Source: Haloterrigena turkmenica DSM 5511 (GTDB lineage: Archaea > Halobacteriota > Halobacteria > Halobacteriales > Natrialbaceae). Taken from it: a stretch of DNA of 64,000 nucleotides. Below, piece by piece: positions 61,533-64,000 of this stretch (its first letter is position 1; the number at the start of each line of letters is the position of its first letter). The stretch is taken from positions 3,472,001-3,536,000 of the forward strand of contig NC_013743.1 in assembly GCF_000025325.1 (NCBI RefSeq), read 5' to 3'. The translations under genes were made by a program, and so were the position numbers. The notes under the pieces are model-generated. The model searched no databases. It saw only the letters and a list, made by a program, of their open reading frames with translations, and was not told the DNA's origin.

Positions 61533-62003
61533 TCAGGCGGCGCCGACCGCCTCGTCGTCGGTACCCTCGCCGGCGGGCTCAAGTTGTCGAACCGTCAGCA
61601 CGGGCACCGGTGAAGTGCGGACGACCCGCTCGGCGACGCTGCCCAGCAGCAGGCGGTTCTCGCCGTGACGACCACGGGTCCCAGTCGCGACCAGGTCGGC
61701 GTCGACCTCGCGGGCGTACTCGCAGATCTGGGCGGCCGGCCGGCCCTCGCGGACGGCGGTGTCGATCTCGAGATCCGCGTCGGATCGCTCCTCGACCGTC
61801 GCGAGCGCGGCGTCGGCGGTCGTCTCGAGGGCGGTCCGCAGTTCCTCCCGGAGCTGTTGGGGCGAGGCGTCGACCTCGCTGGCGTCGACGACCGAGAGCG
61901 CGTGGACCTCGGCGTCGAAGCGATCGGCGAGATCGAGCGCGACGTCGACGGCCCGCTTGACGCTCTCGGAACCGTCGGTAGCGACCACGACCGTATCGAA
62001 CAT
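61533..62003 (-). CDS. Universal stress protein (UspA family)
   Basis: 156 residues with a Rossmann-like UspA fold: VVVATDGSESVKRAVDVAL at the start, DAEVHALSVVDASEV, and the ATP-binding signature GTRGRHGENRLLLGSVAERVVR (as G-x-x-G then G-x-S). The sequence matches ATP-binding USP proteins. A TATA-like box lies 28 bases before the ATG. Divergent from a second USP gene. Confidence 0.9.
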   Translation of the reverse strand: MFDTVVVATDGSESVKRAVDVALDLADRFDAEVHALSVVDASEVDASPQQLREELRTALETTADAALATVEERSDADLEIDTAVREGRPAAQICEYAREVDADLVATGTRGRHGENRLLLGSVAERVVRTSPVPVLTVRQLEPAGEGTDDEAVGAA

Positions 62004-62025
62004 GCACGGGAGTTACAGCCGAAAT

Positions 62026-62036
62026 GGCTTAAACAC
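62026..62036 (-). promoter_or_regulatory. TATA-like box of the 62003 USP gene
   Basis: GTGTTTAAGCC on the minus strand, centred 28 bases before the ATG. Confidence 0.45.
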
Positions 62037-62070
62037 CGGCGGCTCCGCCCCGCGAGCGGGCGTCGTGGGG

Positions 62071-62081
62071 GTGGCTTTTTT
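62071..62081 (+). promoter_or_regulatory. TATA-like box of the 62106 USP gene
   Basis: GTGGCTTTTTT centred about 28-30 bases before the ATG at 62106. Confidence 0.45.
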
Positions 62082-62105
62082 GTGACGGGGGACACACCAC
62101 CGCGT

Positions 62106-62567
62106 ATGGTCGCCAGCCAGCCGGTCACCGTCGACACCGTCCTCGCGCCGGTCGACGGGAGCGAGGAGTCCGCCACCGCCGTCGAGTACGCCGTCGCCGT
62201 CGCCGACCGCTACGACGCCGAAGTCCACGCCCTGTACGTGCTCGGACGGGGCGTCATCCAGGGAATGAACGCCGGCACGCTCGAGGAGGACGCCGTCGCG
62301 GAGGACACGCAGGGCTTCTTCGCGGATATCAGCGTCATCGCGGAGGAAGCGGACGTCCCGCTCGGGACGTCGGTCGACGACGGCTTCTCGCAGACGCGCA
62401 AGACGCGCCACCCCGGCAGCGTCGTCCTCGACACCGCCGACGCGATCGACGCCGACTTCATCGTCCTCCCCAGGGAACCGGTCACCGAAACCGCGTCGGC
62501 CGAAGTCCTCGAGCGGGCCGCCGAGTACGTGCTCTCCTACGCGAGCCAGCCCGTCCTGTCGGTTTGA
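62106..62567 (+). CDS. Universal stress protein-like, reduced ATP motif
   Basis: 153 residues of the UspA fold: VLAPVDGSEESATAVEYAVAVAD and DAEVHALYVLG at the start, and a final ERAAEYVLSYASQPVLSV. The loop that normally carries G-x-x-G-x(9)-G-S/T is changed here (VLPREPVTETASAEVLERA), so ATP binding may be lost. Divergent from the intact USP at 62003. Downstream lies repeat copy R5. Confidence 0.85.
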   Translation: MVASQPVTVDTVLAPVDGSEESATAVEYAVAVADRYDAEVHALYVLGRGVIQGMNAGTLEEDAVAEDTQGFFADISVIAEEADVPLGTSVDDGFSQTRKTRHPGSVVLDTADAIDADFIVLPREPVTETASAEVLERAAEYVLSYASQPVLSV

Positions 62568-62689
62568 TCTAGTGAGAATAGTGTCGCCCTCAACGGCCGT
62601 CGTACAATTGAACGGATAGTCTGGGTTCCTTCCAACTGCCTCTGTGCCTGCACACGGCTCAGTGAGACTCGAGGAACGTGGGGTTGAAA

Positions 62690-63040
62690 GGAAGGCCGTA
62701 TTCTGCTACCGTGGCAACGAGGAATTGCCACACCCTCCTCAACCGATTTCCGCTCGCGGGCCAACGGCCCGTCTGCTCACGGCGGCAAAGCCGCCGTCTG
62801 TTCACGGGCGCGAAGCGCCCGTTCACATGGTCGGCGAGACCGGAGGTCTCGCCCTATTCGCACGGTCTGCGAGACCGAAGGCCTCGCACTACTCGCATGG
62901 TTCGCGGAACCGTCGGTTCCGCGCTAACGCTCATTCGCTTCGCTCACTCGCTCATCCATCGCACGGTTTCAGACTACGGTTCGTCACTGGCTCACCGTAG
63001 TCCAGCGCGCGCCACTGCACACCGAATAGCCGGGTAGAGA
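62690..63040 (+). repeat. Multi-hairpin repeat, copy R5 (six array palindromes)
   Basis: Starts with the hairpin GTGGCAA/TTGCCAC (62711-62731) and CACCCTCCTCAACCGATT. Six hairpins with 3-base loops follow, centred at 62764, 62788, 62813, 62843, 62878 and 62913 with 6-9 pair stems (five perfect, one with a single mismatch). Spacers recur (TCACATGGT, TCGCATGGT, CTATTCGCACGGT). Then comes TCATCCATCGCACGGTTTC, a terminal stem GACTACGGT/ACCGTAGTC (62972-62980 with 62994-63002), and CAGCGCGCGCCACTGCAC. No protein gene is credible in 62568-63069. Confidence 0.85.
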
Positions 63041-63069
63041 TACCAGTACCCCGGAAAAACGAGCGCTCG

Positions 63070-63630
63070 CTACAGCCGGATCGCCATCTCCTGTTCGAAG
63101 CTCTCCGTGCCGGTCGCCTCGAAGCCGACCCGTTCGTAGAGCGCGATGGCGGGGTTGTTCCAGCGCTCGACGGTCAACCAGACCTGTTCGATCCCGATAT
63201 CGGCGGCGTGACCGAGCAGGTGCTCGAGCAGCTTCGTCCCGATTCCGGCCCGCTGGTACGCCTGGAGGACGAAGATGGCGAGCTCCCACTCGACGTCGCT
63301 GCGGTCCTCGACCGCCGATGGATCGTCGGTGTCGGGGACCAGCATCGCGTGAGCGACGACGTCCTCACCGTGGTAGGCGACGACGTTGACGCTCTCGTCG
63401 GCGATCGCCTCGAGCCAGTTGCGGATGCGCGACTCGCCGGTCGGGGGAATCCCCTGGGCCCGGTCGGTGGGGTCGAACGCGACGTACATCTCGACGACGT
63501 CCTCGAGGGTCTCCTCGAAGTCGTTCGTGGCCCGGATCTCGATCGATCGACCCTCGCGATCCTCGGCCGTCGTCGGCGGCGAGGGGAACGGTCCGGCCGG
63601 CTCGTCCGGATACGGTCTCGTTCCGGCCAT
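63070..63630 (-). CDS. GNAT-family N-acetyltransferase
   Basis: 186 residues. The acetyl-CoA loop is in VLQAYQRAGIGTKLLEHLLGHA (Q/R-x-x-G-x-G/A motif A), with IFVLQAY before and a C-terminal YERVGFEATGTESFEQEM typical of GNAT proteins. The N-terminal 30 residues are extra and polar. Substrate unknown. It starts 2 bases after the stop of the upstream USP gene on the same strand, so they are likely cotranscribed. Confidence 0.87.
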   Translation of the reverse strand: MAGTRPYPDEPAGPFPSPPTTAEDREGRSIEIRATNDFEETLEDVVEMYVAFDPTDRAQGIPPTGESRIRNWLEAIADESVNVVAYHGEDVVAHAMLVPDTDDPSAVEDRSDVEWELAIFVLQAYQRAGIGTKLLEHLLGHAADIGIEQVWLTVERWNNPAIALYERVGFEATGTESFEQEMAIRL

Positions 63631-63632
63631 CG

Positions 63633-64000
63633 TTATCGCACCAGTTTGACGGTCGTCGGGGCGTTCAGCAGGACGAACTCGGTGATCGGGCCGAGCTGAA
63701 TCTTGCCCATCGGGCTCAGGGTGCCGCCGCCGATCACGAGCTGGTCGAACTCGCCCTGTTCTGCGTGGTCGACCAGCGCGCTGCCGGGATCGCCCTCGAG
63801 GGTGACGATTTCGGCGTCGATACCGGTCTCGGCCAGCAACTCCTCGGTCCGCTCGACCATCTCCGCCTGCGAGCGTTTCGACTCGGGCTTTTCGACGACG
63901 GCGACGGTGAGGTCGTCTCCGACCTCCCGCGTGCGCTCGATCGTCTGCCGGAGGGTTTTGAGGGATTCGTCGCTCCCGACGAGACCCACTAAGACGTTCA
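63633..64000 (-). CDS. Universal stress protein (5' end beyond window)
   Basis: At least 122 residues of UspA fold; the frame begins NVLVGLVGSDESLK at the right edge, so only the first codon or two are missing. The ATP-site equivalent reads VIGGGTLSPMGKIQLGPITEFVLLNAPTTVKLVR (G-G-T...G-P-I-T), giving the G-S/T-type motif in a variant form. Cotranscribed with the GNAT gene, 2 bases downstream. Third USP-type gene in this region. Confidence 0.85.
   Translation of the reverse strand, partial: NVLVGLVGSDESLKTLRQTIERTREVGDDLTVAVVEKPESKRSQAEMVERTEELLAETGIDAEIVTLEGDPGSALVDHAEQGEFDQLVIGGGTLSPMGKIQLGPITEFVLLNAPTTVKLVR

Noticed and set aside
62644-63037. Two plus-strand frames of over 110 codons in the repeat R5
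   Set aside because: They run through the hairpin array; translations are artefacts of repeated palindromes and have no family.
62690-63040. CRISPR array
   Set aside because: Unit length varies (24-35), the palindromes rather than the spacers vary, there are no cas genes, and the array has conserved ends.

Overview
The window is chromosomal DNA from a haloarchaeon. The signs are very high GC, strongly acidic proteins, promoters with a T/A-rich box about 27 bases before leaderless starts, and lineage-typical families: ribosomal protein S6e, an archaellum operon, a HalOD1-domain protein, a Bat-type HTH regulator, a Tat/lipobox lipoprotein and an NAD-type 6-phosphogluconate dehydrogenase. The repeat style and gene content suggest Natrialbales (Natrinema/Haloterrigena-like), but that placement is an inference. 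I see no rRNA, tRNA or CRISPR array.

Layout. 1-2.4 kb: an ABC exporter (permease cut by the left edge, plus ATPase). 2.5-2.9 kb: a decayed IS1341-type element with a TnpB fragment and a three-arm palindromic end. 2.9-11 kb: housekeeping and metabolic genes (PepF, an old-yellow-enzyme-type oxidoreductase, M28 peptidase, NifU-like protein, TruA, a TrkA-N membrane protein, nucleoside hydrolase). 11-15.2 kb: a deleted PfkB-type kinase pseudogene, two divergent sulfatases and three copies of a structured repeat. 15.2-28.9 kb: Hsp20-like protein, a membrane-anchored beta-propeller protein, an unusual P-type ATPase, an Mrr-like nuclease, an LLM oxidoreductase, aconitase, a dUTPase/dCTP deaminase-family enzyme and 6-phosphogluconate dehydrogenase. 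29-32.7 kb: a HalOD1 protein and a small nuclease cluster, including a probable type IV (ScoMcrA-like SRA-HNH) restriction enzyme and a PD-(D/E)XK protein. 32.7-44 kb: mixed metabolism, including an aldolase/SRPBCC/Zn-dehydrogenase operon, an MFS carrier, a beta-CASP RNase and several haloarchaeal unknowns. 44.5-45.5 kb: the S6e operon.

45.6-55.5 kb is the archaellum locus. A PadR-like regulator and a lone ArlD/E protein lie beyond an arlCE-F-G-H-I-J operon on the minus strand; two tandem archaellins and an unknown protein diverge on the plus strand. ArlCE/D/E, F and G would build the cytoplasmic ring and stator, H and I power and switch the motor, and J is the membrane platform. A 37-codon reading frame with a good ribosome binding site precedes arlCE.

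55.8-64 kb: a lipoprotein, a DUF5807-type protein, a histidine kinase, a Bat-type regulator, a DHH phosphoesterase, three universal stress proteins (the last cut by the right edge) and a GNAT acetyltransferase.

The most unusual signal is not a protein. Several intergenic regions carry one family of multi-hairpin repeats: a conserved 5' end, a variable number of perfect palindromes with 3-base loops separated by recurring spacers, a terminal stem whose two sides change together between copies, and a conserved 3' end. The copies at 11.1, 14.9, 15.0 and 62.7 kb share sequence. The sites at 2.8 and 44.5 kb share only the architecture.
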